A DNA stretch of 33,143 nucleotides from an uncultured Myxococcales bacterium (GCA_937872925.1 CALMUT010000001.1:1-33143); one strand, 5' to 3'. Positions 24,901 to 33,135 are shown, numbered from the stretch's first letter. Notes: generated by a model from the sequence alone, not told the origin. Translations and numbers: made by a program.

Positions 24901-27111
24901 TTCGGGGAGTTCCGCCTTCCCGTCTTCGCCCGCCGGCGGCAGGAAACTGATCGCCGCCTCCCGGGCGACGTGTACAGACTCATCGAAGGTCGAGGACGCG
25001 CGGATCAGCAGCACGCCGGCCAGGGCTTCGACCAACGTGTCGACGCGCTCTTGGTAATTCGAGTCTGCTTGGCCGGGCTCGTTGGGCAGACCGACGAGCG
25101 TCAAGTCGGCGTCTCGGGATTCTTCGATCACCCGTTCTTCGAAGCTCTTATCGCTGAGCCGATCGTTGATCACCCGAATCGTGGCTTCCAGCCGCGCCTC
25201 GGCGAGCAAATGCCGCGCGGAGCTACGCAGATGATCGTTGGCAGAGGTGTCGGGGCTCGACAGCAATAGCCGCACTTCGGCGCGTTCCCAGCGGGCTTCG
25301 CGGGTGATGAAGCGAAGCAGGGCGATACTGAAGCCGAGATTACCCCCGTCGACGCGCCACCAGACGTCGATGCGTTTGCCCACTCCGGTGTCCGGACCGG
25401 GATCAAAGAGCAGTAGATTGAAGTCGAGCTCGGACGCGGTGTCGAGCAGCGCACAGAAACGCTCCGGTGCGTGCCGGTGTGCGGACCAAGGCAACAGCAC
25501 GGTATTCGGCCGCAAGGCCGCAAAGCCGTGATAGCGGCACAAGTTCTCGACGGTTTGGTAGCGGTCCTCACACACAATGCGGCGATCGAATACGCCAAGC
25601 CGCGTCTCGTCTTGCGGTGCAATGTCGGGTTCGTCGCTGGAGGTGACGAGCTCGAAGTCCGTAACGATGCCGTTCTCGCTGACAAGGGATCGCGCCATGC
25701 CACGCAGGGCGGGGGTCGTTGGCGAGTCCGGCGAGCGAAAGAGCAGAATGATGGGGCGCCAGTTGCGCTTCTTCTGTCGTTCGCCGCTGAGTCGCGAAAG
25801 ACCCGATCGGATCAGGGAAGACCAGATCCCTGCCCAGGCGTCACCGGACTCCAGTTCCAGCTGCTTGCGTTGCAAGAAAAAGAAGAGGAGCCCCATGATC
25901 AGCGTGGCGCCGGCCATGGCAAAGAGGTCGAGCTGGATCATGACCAGCACGGCGGTGACCGCTCCGAGGATGCTGACTAGCTTCGGGATCCGGAACGACG
26001 GTCGGAAGTCCGGGCTCGCCCAGCTTTCGATGGCAGCGCTGAAGTTCAGAAAGCCGTACGTGGTCAAGAACACCATCGAGACGATGCGCGCGATGGCGTC
26101 GAGCTCCGCGATCAGGATGCCGCCTTCGGCGATGGCAAAGGCCAAGACCAGGGCGTTTCTGGGCTCGTTTGTCTTGCCGTAGCCGCGGCCGAACCAACGC
26201 GGCGTGATCGCGTCGCCGCTGAGCGCCTGCAGAATGCGCGGCGCGCCCATGATGCTCCCGATAGCGCTCGACAGTGTGGCGCCCCAGATCCCGGCCACCA
26301 CCGCCGGACCAAAACGGGAAATGTGGATCAGCACATCTTGGTCTTCAATCAGTTGCTTGGCCGGAACGCGGTAGGCCAAGAACACGGCGAGGCCCACGTA
26401 GACCAACAGGCCGACGGCGATGGCGATCAGCGTGCCGCGGGGGATCGCCGACTTTGGATTGCGCAGATCGCCGGACATATTCACGCCGGCGGTGAACCCG
26501 GTCACCGCGGGAAAGAAGATCCCGAAGAGCAGGGCGGGGCTGGGGCCATTCGCGGGCGCGCTGGTGTGAGGCTGAGTGCCCGTGGCGTCGGGTGCACCCA
26601 AAAAGACGCTCAGCAGCGACGCCGCGATCAACACGAGAATCAAGTACTGGGTCTTGATGGCAAACTCGGTGCTAATTAGCGTGATGGCAGTGATCACGAG
26701 CAGAGTGATGCTGCCGCAGATGCGAATGGCGGTCGCGCTACGCTCGATGTCGAGATAGCTGAGGAAGCTCTCGGAAAACCCGATCACGTATAGGCTGACG
26801 GAGAACGCCAAGCCCGTGAACAGCGCCAAGCCCAAGGTGCCGCCGATGGGCAGACCCAGGCTGCGTGACACGATGTAGTAAGGGCCGCCAGCGCCGACCT
26901 TCTTGTCGGTGGCGATGCTCGAGATGCTCAGACCGGTGCTGATACTGATGACGTGCGAGACGCCGATGATCCCGAGCGCAACGTACAGCCCGCCGCTGCC
27001 CACCACCCAGGGCAGGCGCAGATACATGATGACCCCAAGGATCGTCAGGATGCTCGGCGTGAACACACCACCGAACGCTCCGAATTTTCCGTCCTTGGCC
27101 ACGGCTCCCAA
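21994..27111 (-). CDS. Cation-chloride-cotransporter-like permease fused to a helical region and a P-loop ATPase (1705 aa)
   Basis: Residues 1 to about 420 are an APC-superfamily permease with about 12 membrane helices. They carry SLC12/CCC-like blocks: GGVFTPSILTILGVIMYLRL, and IFFPAVTGFTAGVNMSGDL followed by NPKSAIPRGT. Residues of about 450-730 look like the cytosolic domain that follows the pore in that family (NWRPIILLFRSPD). About 740-1390 is long, charged and helical, probably coiled coil. A P-loop NTPase domain follows, with Walker A GARGSGKT (about 1412-1419) and Walker B AVLLDDLELWW (near 1480), and a winged-helix-like end. CCC proteins carry Na+/K+ with Cl-. The ion here is unknown. 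A transporter covalently joined to an AAA/STAND-like ATPase suggests ATP-dependent gating or sensing. Confidence 0.9.
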   Translation of the reverse strand: MGAVAKDGKFGAFGGVFTPSILTILGVIMYLRLPWVVGSGGLYVALGIIGVSHVISISTGLSISSIATDKKVGAGGPYYIVSRSLGLPIGGTLGLALFTGLAFSVSLYVIGFSESFLSYLDIERSATAIRICGSITLLVITAITLISTEFAIKTQYLILVLIAASLLSVFLGAPDATGTQPHTSAPANGPSPALLFGIFFPAVTGFTAGVNMSGDLRNPKSAIPRGTLIAIAVGLLVYVGLAVFLAYRVPAKQLIEDQDVLIHISRFGPAVVAGIWGATLSSAIGSIMGAPRILQALSGDAITPRWFGRGYGKTNEPRNALVLAFAIAEGGILIAELDAIARIVSMVFLTTYGFLNFSAAIESWASPDFRPSFRIPKLVSILGAVTAVLVMIQLDLFAMAGATLIMGLLFFFLQRKQLELESGDAWAGIWSSLIRSGLSRLSGERQKKRNWRPIILLFRSPDSPTTPALRGMARSLVSENGIVTDFELVTSSDEPDIAPQDETRLGVFDRRIVCEDRYQTVENLCRYHGFAALRPNTVLLPWSAHRHAPERFCALLDTASELDFNLLLFDPGPDTGVGKRIDVWWRVDGGNLGFSIALLRFITREARWERAEVRLLLSSPDTSANDHLRSSARHLLAEARLEATIRVINDRLSDKSFEERVIEESRDADLTLVGLPNEPGQADSNYQERVDTLVEALAGVLLIRASSTFDESVHVAREAAISFLPPAGEDGKAELPELTLPETADLAREVTDFADGMQRLVTRFQEDCIQRIHARHVELARGVIASVEQYFHALEKAGTASNPRRMQTAANRALSKLLSDCRQALETFENKHLVEQSGILSERIAAFLEDDRVVDRRRSPEDLQVRRSPEDFEPRANDSDHVRGFKLRRRIAAGMRRKAAIQYALPVAPLRYFYFQELVREGLKSAVRQLETDTHQLVITLGKVLDSIQATPSGQDAEATSAAVRDQQEQVVKRLRELVQRSKESANGQQWALLMMTRQLTIRYAADVDRLDARRVIKKERRVARDAAAVAATLKEVPERWQESQARLVQRAELALKLSSFQHRLSALCNRERDQVALEIKNGILSQCQQLEQTLSEFRARLPEEAALSAFSVHTDFDSRFEPKPIVDGLLREAAELTAELPETVTTLSEESVQALEEGRGEAAELTQLPVRRLVQFLVESRFVGELSDDLARIPKAEQRAAGVAQDVVRLISFQLTELDAVEGAEKQALRQQLDEVLENGLERVGAERARLTELLPVVTTAFDEHLRQVIDGTNAYDLGATSANLEQHIRLHQGRAAVSGARGLLRRGLLFGRHTLVNLVYRRSEGVLLARQLQAEAHHRGALVDRVAALVEANSPRPEVLEALPFYYRQLFFGQAAVSEAFWVGREAELARARSAVAAFRRGASGALLISGARGSGKTAFAQRLLADLFTGKEIVRVQPRPGGSVEQRAFDAALAKAADRRGSADEILQALPDGSAVLLDDLELWWERTREGLAVIDHVVQLMERHGHRVLFIACLGDQALTLLDRLRSVTDHALAVLRCSALPAESLKTLITVRHASTGAKFSLDQQAEDDLGQLRQARLFSSHFDYSGGVVGAALRAWITHIDKVSEDALSIRAPHVQRWEVIDELKSDWMALLLELVLHKQMSPRRLGRVTRTSAEDLARALETLSRAGLLVESRQRVLEINPFIHHIVAARLQRMGLLA

Positions 27112-27255
27112 GACAGCCTAGCGGATCACGCGCGGCGCCGAGCAAATGTCCGCGCCGAAGGGCGCGAAGGGCAAAAAGGTGCGCGTCCGGGCCGCGGCCC
27201 GTGAGCCTGGACAATTTTCAGCAGCGCCTTGGCTCGGCTGATTTTCTGAGCAGGG

Positions 27256-28041
27256 CTAGTCTTGGATCAGCTGCTCACGAAAAAAGCTGAGCACGCGCTC
27301 CAAGGCGACGCGGGTGGGGTGTCCTTCCTCGTCCACCAGGTCTTTGGTGACGACGGAGTGCGCCGTACGGGCAATCCCATGCGGATTGCCTGGAGACGAG
27401 TCGATCTCGATCGCTTCGAAGCCAGAGCCCAGTTCGCGGCGCAAGGTGTCGAATCGCGCCTTGCGGCAGAGCGGATCGTGGGTGAAGCGCAGGCCAAGGA
27501 CGGGGCACCCGGACTGGCTGCGCTCTTTCACCGTTGCCAGCGCTTCTGGCGAGAGGTGCAGCGCAGCGTGGTGACGCTTGCTCACCCCAAAGGGCAGGGA
27601 AGGCTGACTGAGCACAGGCGCCATGACCGAAGCGTCTACCATCAACGCTAGTGCGAAGTTGCCCGTGAGGCACATGCCCAGCGCACCCACGCCTGGGCCG
27701 CCGCATTCAGCATGGGCGTGTCGACACAGCGCGCGCAGCCAGTCCGTGATCGGGCTGGACTCGTGGCGCGCAAGCACTGAAAACTCGCGACTGATGCAGG
27801 CACGTGCAAGCTGGCCGACCATATACGGAACCGAAAACTCCCGGCCCGGTTGCCCGAAGAGATGCGGCATGTAGACGGAAAAGCCAGCCTCGGCGACGCG
27901 GCGGGCAAATCCGGCAACTTCGGGAGTGATGCCAGGGATTTCGTGCATGATGACGACGCCCGGCCCGTTGCCTCGTCGATACACGTCACGTGCGTTGCCT
28001 GCGTGTTCAAAGGATTCGACCCGAAAACCGTCCACAGCCAT
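27256..28041 (-). CDS. Dienelactone hydrolase-family alpha/beta hydrolase
   Basis: This 261-residue cytoplasmic enzyme starts at ATG 28041. The 67 residues upstream in frame are not enzyme-like. Family residues are Glu34 in MHEIPGITP (the DLH HE-motif), the nucleophile Cys124 in GMCLTGN, Asp189 in FTHDPLC, and His221 or His228 in PHGIARTAHSV. Classical DLH opens a lactone ring of chloroaromatic breakdown products, but many family members act on other esters, so the substrate is open. It stands alone on the minus strand, 144 bases upstream of nothing related and divergent from a lipoprotein gene. Confidence 0.88.
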   Translation of the reverse strand: MAVDGFRVESFEHAGNARDVYRRGNGPGVVIMHEIPGITPEVAGFARRVAEAGFSVYMPHLFGQPGREFSVPYMVGQLARACISREFSVLARHESSPITDWLRALCRHAHAECGGPGVGALGMCLTGNFALALMVDASVMAPVLSQPSLPFGVSKRHHAALHLSPEALATVKERSQSGCPVLGLRFTHDPLCRKARFDTLRRELGSGFEAIEIDSSPGNPHGIARTAHSVVTKDLVDEEGHPTRVALERVLSFFREQLIQD

Positions 28042-28134
28042 GGGCAAGGAGCGTAGCTGGATGCGGCGGCCACGTCGCCCCAAGGGGCTTTGCCGGCAGT
28101 CGTCACCGAGGTCGTTGGTGCTATGCTGCGGCCA

Positions 28135-29397
28135 ATGGCAGTACGGATGCGGTTTTACGCAACTTGGGTGTGCGCCACGGGCCTGGGCATCGGTTGGGTC
28201 GCGGCGTGCGGTTCGAGCGACGGGGGCGTAGCGGACAACCAAATCGGCACGGGAGCGTCCACGGGGACCGGAGGCTCAGGGACGGGCGGCGGCAGCGCCG
28301 GTGGCGCCGCGACGGGGGGTGGCGGCAGCAGCGGCTCCGGCGGGGGCATCAACTTGCCCGACGCAACGCCACCGGATCAGGACACCGACAAGGATTGCAT
28401 CCCAGACGTGCTTGAGGCTGCAGGTGACACCGACGGCGACGGCACACCGGACGTCGACGATCCGATCAACGACGGACCCGCGCCAACCATTAGCCTCACG
28501 GCGATCTCCACGACCTTCAACGAACCCATCGGCATCGACTATCACGAGCCGACCAACTCCGTTGTGTTGTCGGTGAACTACCCCACGGGTACCCCATCGG
28601 GGTTCGAACTGATCGCGCAGGACGGAAGTCACAAACAGTTTTCTACGCTCACCGGCCTGACCGACGAGGTCAAGATCGCCACGGTGCGCTCCGGCAATCC
28701 CAGCGGGTTCAATGCCGGCGATCTTTTCGTCGGCAACGGCGTGGACGGGCAGATCGTGCGCATCTCCGCGGATGGCAACACCGTGGATAACCCGTGGGTG
28801 GACCTGCCGGGAACTGGCAATGGATTGATGCGTGGCTCGCTCTTCATCGACCGCACGACGGAATGGGGCGGCGACCTGGTTGCAGTGACGACTTCTGGTG
28901 AGGTCTGGCGCGTCACGTCCGCGGCTGTGCCGACGAAAGTGGCAGCGGCAGGCGTCCATCTCGAAGGCGCGTTGGTCGTGCCCAACTGCCCCGCCCGTTA
29001 CGGCCCTCTGGCGGACAAGCTCATTGCCGGGGCAGAAGGCGAAGGACTGCTACACACGTTCGCGCCCGATGGTACGCACATGACCTACAACGTCGGTGTC
29101 GCCATCGAGGACATCGACCTGATCGAACCCAAGGGAAACTTCTTTGGCGTCAACTACGGCACGAAGAAGCTGCTCGGCACCCCGGCCAAGGAATTCGAGA
29201 GCGTTGTCGGCGACATTTTGCTGGCCCAGGAGACGCCCGTGGCGGGCGAGACCGCGTTGTATCGGCTCAAATGGGATGGTAGCCAGTTGGTGGCCGACAA
29301 GCTCCTTGCCACGCCCCAATCGGCGCCCCAAGGCCAGTGGGAACACGTGACCTTCGCGCCGGCCGGCATCGTTGAGATCCAGCCCGTGCCCAAGTGA
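28135..29397 (+). CDS. Lipoprotein with thrombospondin type 3-like calcium repeats
   Basis: This 420-residue protein starts at ATG 28135. ATG 28123 and 28147 are also possible. A signal peptide ends at VAAC (Cys25 from this start), followed by a Gly/Ser/Thr linker of about 45 residues. An acidic stretch near 80-110 (DQDTDKDCIPD, DTDGDGTPDVDD) has the spacing of Ca2+-binding thrombospondin type 3 repeats, common in myxobacterial surface proteins. The remaining 300 residues are strand-rich, with repeated GDLFVGNG/GQIVRIS-like blades, which suggests a beta-propeller. Its role is unknown. It is likely at the outer membrane surface, and it converges on the redox operon with 16 bases between stops. 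Confidence 0.75.
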   Translation: MAVRMRFYATWVCATGLGIGWVAACGSSDGGVADNQIGTGASTGTGGSGTGGGSAGGAATGGGGSSGSGGGINLPDATPPDQDTDKDCIPDVLEAAGDTDGDGTPDVDDPINDGPAPTISLTAISTTFNEPIGIDYHEPTNSVVLSVNYPTGTPSGFELIAQDGSHKQFSTLTGLTDEVKIATVRSGNPSGFNAGDLFVGNGVDGQIVRISADGNTVDNPWVDLPGTGNGLMRGSLFIDRTTEWGGDLVAVTTSGEVWRVTSAAVPTKVAAAGVHLEGALVVPNCPARYGPLADKLIAGAEGEGLLHTFAPDGTHMTYNVGVAIEDIDLIEPKGNFFGVNYGTKKLLGTPAKEFESVVGDILLAQETPVAGETALYRLKWDGSQLVADKLLATPQSAPQGQWEHVTFAPAGIVEIQPVPK

Positions 29398-29413
29398 TCG
29401 CGAAAGCGCGGCT

Positions 29414-30076
29414 CTACTCGGGCACACGCACGGCTTTGTCGAGCAGTACCGGATACAGGTAGCCGGCGCCCAGGTCGTGGTCGACTTTGACCGTGCCTTC
29501 CACAGTCAAGCGTTGCCCTTTTTCGGGAACTTGATCCATGGTGATCGTCAGATCGTGATCGGCCGTTTCGGGGGTGCCACTGCCATCGCGCAAGTGCACG
29601 AAGTTGGTGCCCATGATGCCCGTCGCGACCTTCACGACCTGCCCGTGCACGAGCACCTTCTTGCCCGCGAGCACCTTGCGCAGCGCAAAGAGTTCGGCGA
29701 TGCGCTTGCCGTTTTTTCCAGGGGCGACAGGGATCTCCCCGGGCTTCGGGTCGTCGGGCGCCGCCGCTGCTGGGGCTGGGCCGCCGCTGGCGGTGCCATT
29801 CAGACCGCGGTGCGTGTCGTCGTCGGGCATTTCGGTCTGACCCTCCGGCAGCTCCCCGGCGGCTCCGGGCACGTCGATCTTCGGATGTCCTGGCGGCAGA
29901 TCCCCGTACGGGCCAGAGGGCATCTGATTGCCTCCCTGCAACGCTGCGACGGCGGATTCGGGGATCGCCGTTTCCGGTCGCTCCGCCGCGATGGGCTTTT
30001 CTTGGGGACCGCGCATGACAAACGCAGCTACGCCAGCGCCGCACACCGCCAGAACCAATATCCACTGTGTTTTCAT
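29414..30076 (-). CDS. Membrane-anchored OB-fold-like protein
   Basis: This 220-residue protein starts at ATG 30076 with an AGG site four bases upstream. The N-terminus (MKTQWILVLAVCGAGVAAFV) is a signal anchor. A long low-complexity linker includes PPGHPKID, a motif I associate with proteins encoded near c-type cytochromes. The C-terminal 95 residues (KKVLVHGQVVKVATGIMGTN, then FVHLRDGSG and RLTVEGTVKVDHDLGAG) read as a five-stranded OB-like barrel, similar to the NrfJ/YgiW type. It is third in a minus-strand cluster after the cytochrome and Fe-S/FAD genes, 61 bases apart, so a periplasmic accessory redox role is inferred. Confidence 0.75.
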   Translation of the reverse strand: MKTQWILVLAVCGAGVAAFVMRGPQEKPIAAERPETAIPESAVAALQGGNQMPSGPYGDLPPGHPKIDVPGAAGELPEGQTEMPDDDTHRGLNGTASGGPAPAAAAPDDPKPGEIPVAPGKNGKRIAELFALRKVLAGKKVLVHGQVVKVATGIMGTNFVHLRDGSGTPETADHDLTITMDQVPEKGQRLTVEGTVKVDHDLGAGYLYPVLLDKAVRVPE

Positions 30077-30137
30077 CGTCCTGCTCCCGGGATCTGGGGC
30101 TCTTAGCGCCGTTGCGGGAGATTGGCCAGGTCTTCGG

Positions 30138-31463
30138 CTAGCGCTCGCCGTACTTTGTCACGAGGTTGATGCCGAAGGTCTTCAGCAGGTCTGCGGGCGC
30201 GGTGCCACCGATCTGGGCAATCACCGCGTCGTTTTGCAGTGCTTCGACGCTGCCGTCGGCACCCTTCAAGAGCACCCGGTTTGGCTCAATGGCGCTGAGG
30301 TTCGACGGCATCAGCGCGCGCACGCGCCCGCCTTGAATCGCCTCTTCGATCCGGCGTCGGTTGTCACCGCGGCAGCGTGCAAAAGCGTCGCGGCGATAGC
30401 TGATCGCCACCGAGGCGCAGCGGCCGAAATCCGCCAGCGACAGCGCGGACTCCACCGCACTGTTGCCGCCGCCCACGATGAGCACGTGTTTGCCCGCGAA
30501 GGGGTCGGGCTCCAGCAAGCGATACGCGACCTTTTCCAGTTCCTCGCCCGGGACGCCCAGCTTGCGGGGCGATCCGCGCATGCCCAGCGCAAGCACGACG
30601 TTGGCCGCCTCCCATTTTTGGGTCGACGACTCCACCAGCCACATGTCGTTTTGCTGCCGCGTGATCCGCTCTACGACATGGCCCGTGGCGAGAGGCAGTT
30701 GACACTGCGCCATGATCTGTCGCCACAGCGAAATCAGCGCTTCCTTGCTCATGGTCTTCTTTTTGACTCGACCGAAGAGCGGAAAGTCGAGGGGCCCGGT
30801 CATGACGACTTTGGCCCGCGGGTAGTGCGTGATGGTGCCGCCCAGGGCCTCACGCTCCACCAGCAGCGTGCGGAGCTTTGCCTGCATACCGCCCAGGGTG
30901 GCGGAGATCCCCGCGGGGCCGGCGCCGACAACCAAGAGGTCCAGCGCGCTGCCTACGCCGCGGCGCACCCCCGTGTCGCTGCCTTTGGCAATGTGCTGCA
31001 CCGCCTGGGCACCCTGGGACACGGCGTTGCGGATCAGGCCCATGCCGCCGAGCTCACCGACGATGTAGACGCCGGGTTGGTTGGTTTCGAAGGTCGGCCC
31101 GACCTCCGGCAGCTCGACGCCGCGGGTCTTGGTTCCAAACACGAGGCGAATGGCGCTGACCGGACATGCTGCTTCGCAGGCGCCGTGCCCCACGCAGCCC
31201 AATGGGTTCACCAGCACCGCGCGATTGCCGATCAAGCCCAGCGGTCCATGTTCCGGGCAGATAGCGACGCAGGCGCCGGAGCCCATGCACATGTTCGGGT
31301 CGATGACCGGGTGCAAGGACGTGGGCACGACTTCGCCCATGCCCGCCACGTCCGCGGCTTCGGCGCGCACGGCCTTTTCTTTGACCGAGTCGCGCCACTC
31401 CCAGAGCAGCCAGAGCAGCACTGCAATGGCAATCAGGCCCCCCAGGATGAGCGTGGAAGACAA
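30138..31463 (-). CDS. Fe-S/FAD pyridine nucleotide oxidoreductase, membrane-anchored
   Basis: This 441-residue protein starts at TTG 31463. An in-frame TAG lies just upstream and an AAGGAG site supports this start. An N-terminal helix (6-21) anchors it. Two ferredoxin-like motifs follow, but each lacks the second Cys: C59-x2-S62-x2-C65-x3-C69P and C90-x2-H93-x2-C96-x3-C100P. A two-dinucleotide flavoprotein domain has VVGAGPAGISA (178-188, FAD) and IVGGGNSAVESA (329-340, NAD(P)H), as in thioredoxin reductase and YpdA-like enzymes, with no CxxC disulfide. It probably moves electrons between NAD(P)H and the membrane or the cytochrome encoded just before it. Confidence 0.88.
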   Translation of the reverse strand: MSSTLILGGLIAIAVLLWLLWEWRDSVKEKAVRAEAADVAGMGEVVPTSLHPVIDPNMCMGSGACVAICPEHGPLGLIGNRAVLVNPLGCVGHGACEAACPVSAIRLVFGTKTRGVELPEVGPTFETNQPGVYIVGELGGMGLIRNAVSQGAQAVQHIAKGSDTGVRRGVGSALDLLVVGAGPAGISATLGGMQAKLRTLLVEREALGGTITHYPRAKVVMTGPLDFPLFGRVKKKTMSKEALISLWRQIMAQCQLPLATGHVVERITRQQNDMWLVESSTQKWEAANVVLALGMRGSPRKLGVPGEELEKVAYRLLEPDPFAGKHVLIVGGGNSAVESALSLADFGRCASVAISYRRDAFARCRGDNRRRIEEAIQGGRVRALMPSNLSAIEPNRVLLKGADGSVEALQNDAVIAQIGGTAPADLLKTFGINLVTKYGER

Positions 31464-31517
31464 ACGAGCGGACTCCTTCTAGGAACAACGGCCCCGCGAG
31501 CGCGGCGGACCGGAGCG

Positions 31518-32213
31518 CTACTTACGCCCGTCGGCGTGGCAGTCCAAACAGAAATTCACCGGAGCTGCGCCCTTGGGGTACTTGGGGTTCTCTTGGTGCG
31601 CGCCCTTGGCGTCCATTTTCGCCCGCGAGTGCTCGCCGCTGTGGCAGCCCACGCAGTTGACATTGGCCTTCGCACTGCTGCCGATGCTCGCGTCGTGGCA
31701 GTCCGCGCATTTGACGTTCGTGTGCTTGCCTGTCTTCAGTGGGAACTTGTTTTCGGGGTGTCCGCCCCCGGTCGCTGGAGTCCACGCCGTGGTGCTGTGG
31801 CAGTCCGTACAAGTGTGCGAAAAGCCGCTGTGCCCAGGGTAGGGGCTCGCGTTGAAGTCGTCCGCGTGGCAGCTATAGCAGTCCGAGGGCGTGCCCTTGT
31901 ACACGGGCGGATTGCCGACGTGGCAACTGGCACAGGGCGTGGTCGCGTGCGCGCCATCCAAGGGGAAGGGGTGCGCCACCGTGGACGCGGGTTTCCACGC
32001 CACTTGGCTGTGACAAGATTCACAAGTGGTCGGGTACGCGCTGTGGCCGGGATGCGGGCTATTGTCGTAGTCGCTTTGGTGGCAGCCCACGCATAGCGTC
32101 GGGGTGCCCTTGTACTTGGGCGGCTCACCGGTGTGGCAGGTCTGGCAAGGGACCCTGGTGTGCGCCCCCCAGATGGGGCAGGGGGGGGTGGAGGCGGCGG
32201 GGGCGACAGCGAT
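31518..32213 (-). CDS. Multiheme c-type cytochrome, 5' end missing
   Basis: The frame holds nine CxxCH haem-attachment motifs: CQTCH, CVGCH, CESCH, CASCH, CYSCH, CTDCH, CADCH, CVGCH and CLDCH. They sit in repeating units with GxH...C.SCH and PGHSG/YP spacers, the pattern of periplasmic cytochrome c3/c7-like electron-transfer proteins. No signal peptide and no usable start codon is found. The frame is open only back to a TGA at 32214-32216, through a run of eight C on this strand. Haem-type sequence stops at about 32180. The gene is therefore truncated by a junction or frameshift, not complete. It is first in the redox cluster, 54 bases before the Fe-S/FAD gene. Confidence 0.85.
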   Translation of the reverse strand: MAVAPAASTPPCPIWGAHTRVPCQTCHTGEPPKYKGTPTLCVGCHQSDYDNSPHPGHSAYPTTCESCHSQVAWKPASTVAHPFPLDGAHATTPCASCHVGNPPVYKGTPSDCYSCHADDFNASPYPGHSGFSHTCTDCHSTTAWTPATGGGHPENKFPLKTGKHTNVKCADCHDASIGSSAKANVNCVGCHSGEHSRAKMDAKGAHQENPKYPKGAAPVNFCLDCHADGRK

Positions 32214-32330
32214 TCAGGCGGTTGCGCGGTCACGCAGCCAACCGGCAGCGGCTGGTTTGCGGCGATACTCGCATTCGCCTTCGGACAGCTCGTACTGCTG
32301 CAAGTGCGCCGCAAGCGCGCTACGGTGTGA
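32172..32330 (+). pseudogene. 3' fragment of a MYXO-CTERM-anchored protein gene
   Basis: The plus-strand frame encodes a glycine run, then DSDSGGCAVTQPTGSGWFAA, a hydrophobic helix and a basic end (VRRKRATV, stop at 32328-32330). This Gly linker, Cys, helix and Arg cluster is the MYXO-CTERM sorting signal, processed at the Cys in myxobacteria. The body of its gene is absent: directly upstream lies antisense cytochrome sequence. It is a fragment joined to foreign sequence at the poly-G tract. Confidence 0.65.
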
Positions 32331-33135
32331 GTACAAGAGTCGTCACGCTGTAGGCAGGCATCGTGTACTGGAATGCGTTGGTTTGCGTGATGTTCAAGTC
32401 GGCCACCCGCCCCGGCGAGCCGTTGCTGCTGGTGAGCTGGTAGACCTCAGCCACGTTGAAGGCGCTGGTGTGCGTGACTGCGATGCCGGCTGTGCGCGCC
32501 TGGCTGGTCTTGTTGATGCACACGATCACCATGCGGTCCGGGTTGCCGGCGTCGATGCTGGCGTAGACGCTGGTGTCGGCGTTGTTGCTGGAAAGCGCCT
32601 GGATGCTGGTGTTGCCGAAACTGCCGTTGTTGGCGTCGTAGTTGCGGAACATCTCAAACGCGCCGTAGATGAAGTTGTGGTTGCCGCTGCCCAGCCGCCA
32701 CAGGTTGGCCGCGAACACGCCTTCGCGCCCGAAGATGCCCAGCACGTCAGCCTGCGCGATGCCGCCACTGATGTGGTCGCCGCCGCCGTAGTAGTACTCG
32801 GTCACGCCGATGCGGGTGTCGGGGTAATGCGCGTTGATCTTGGCCTGGATGCGCGGCAGCAGGTAGATCGGCCCGCTGGTGCCCCATTGCGCGATCCAGC
32901 TGTCTTCGGTGTAGGTCGTGTCCCACAGGCTGCGCGGTGCCTGCATGCGCGCGGCCGCAACCAGCGGGTCGGCGTTGTCGGCGGCGATGGGCGCCCCCGG
33001 GCCCCCCGGGTTGGCCCTCCGGGACTCTTTCTTCGGGGTTTCCTTCTTCGTGGGTCCCGCCGCCCACGCCAGTTCCCCGGCCCCGGCCTCCCCCAAAACC
33101 CGCCCCGCCGTTTTCGACAAAGATCTCACCGGCAC
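32320..33135 (-). CDS. Family 44 glycoside hydrolase, C-terminal part
   Basis: The C-terminal 225 residues match GH44 endoglucanase/xyloglucanase: DPLVAAARMQAPRSLWD, IAQWGTSGPIYLLPRIQAKI, GVTEYYYGG with the catalytic nucleophile Glu, and WRLGSGNHNFIYGAF. The N-terminal acid/base half of the barrel is missing. Upstream of about 32990 the frame stays open but becomes low-complexity (KKETPKKESRRANPGGPG) and is not GH44-like. The frame runs to the window edge. It would be a secreted plant-polysaccharide hydrolase if complete. Its stop overlaps the end of the convergent MYXO-CTERM fragment by about ten bases. Confidence 0.8.
   Translation of the reverse strand: MPVRSLSKTAGRVLGEAGAGELAWAAGPTKKETPKKESRRANPGGPGAPIAADNADPLVAAARMQAPRSLWDTTYTEDSWIAQWGTSGPIYLLPRIQAKINAHYPDTRIGVTEYYYGGGDHISGGIAQADVLGIFGREGVFAANLWRLGSGNHNFIYGAFEMFRNYDANNGSFGNTSIQALSSNNADTSVYASIDAGNPDRMVIVCINKTSQARTAGIAVTHTSAFNVAEVYQLTSSNGSPGRVADLNITQTNAFQYTMPAYSVTTLVLTP

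Noticed and set aside
29928..32096. Plus-strand frame of 722 codons
   Set aside because: It is antisense to the OB-fold, Fe-S/FAD and cytochrome genes, whose motifs (Fe-S cysteines, Rossmann glycines, CxxCH) are unmistakable. Long antisense frames are expected at this GC content.
31736..32314. Minus-strand frame joining the MYXO-CTERM antisense to the cytochrome region
   Set aside because: It has no haem motif and no signal peptide. It is the out-of-frame reading produced by the poly-C tract.
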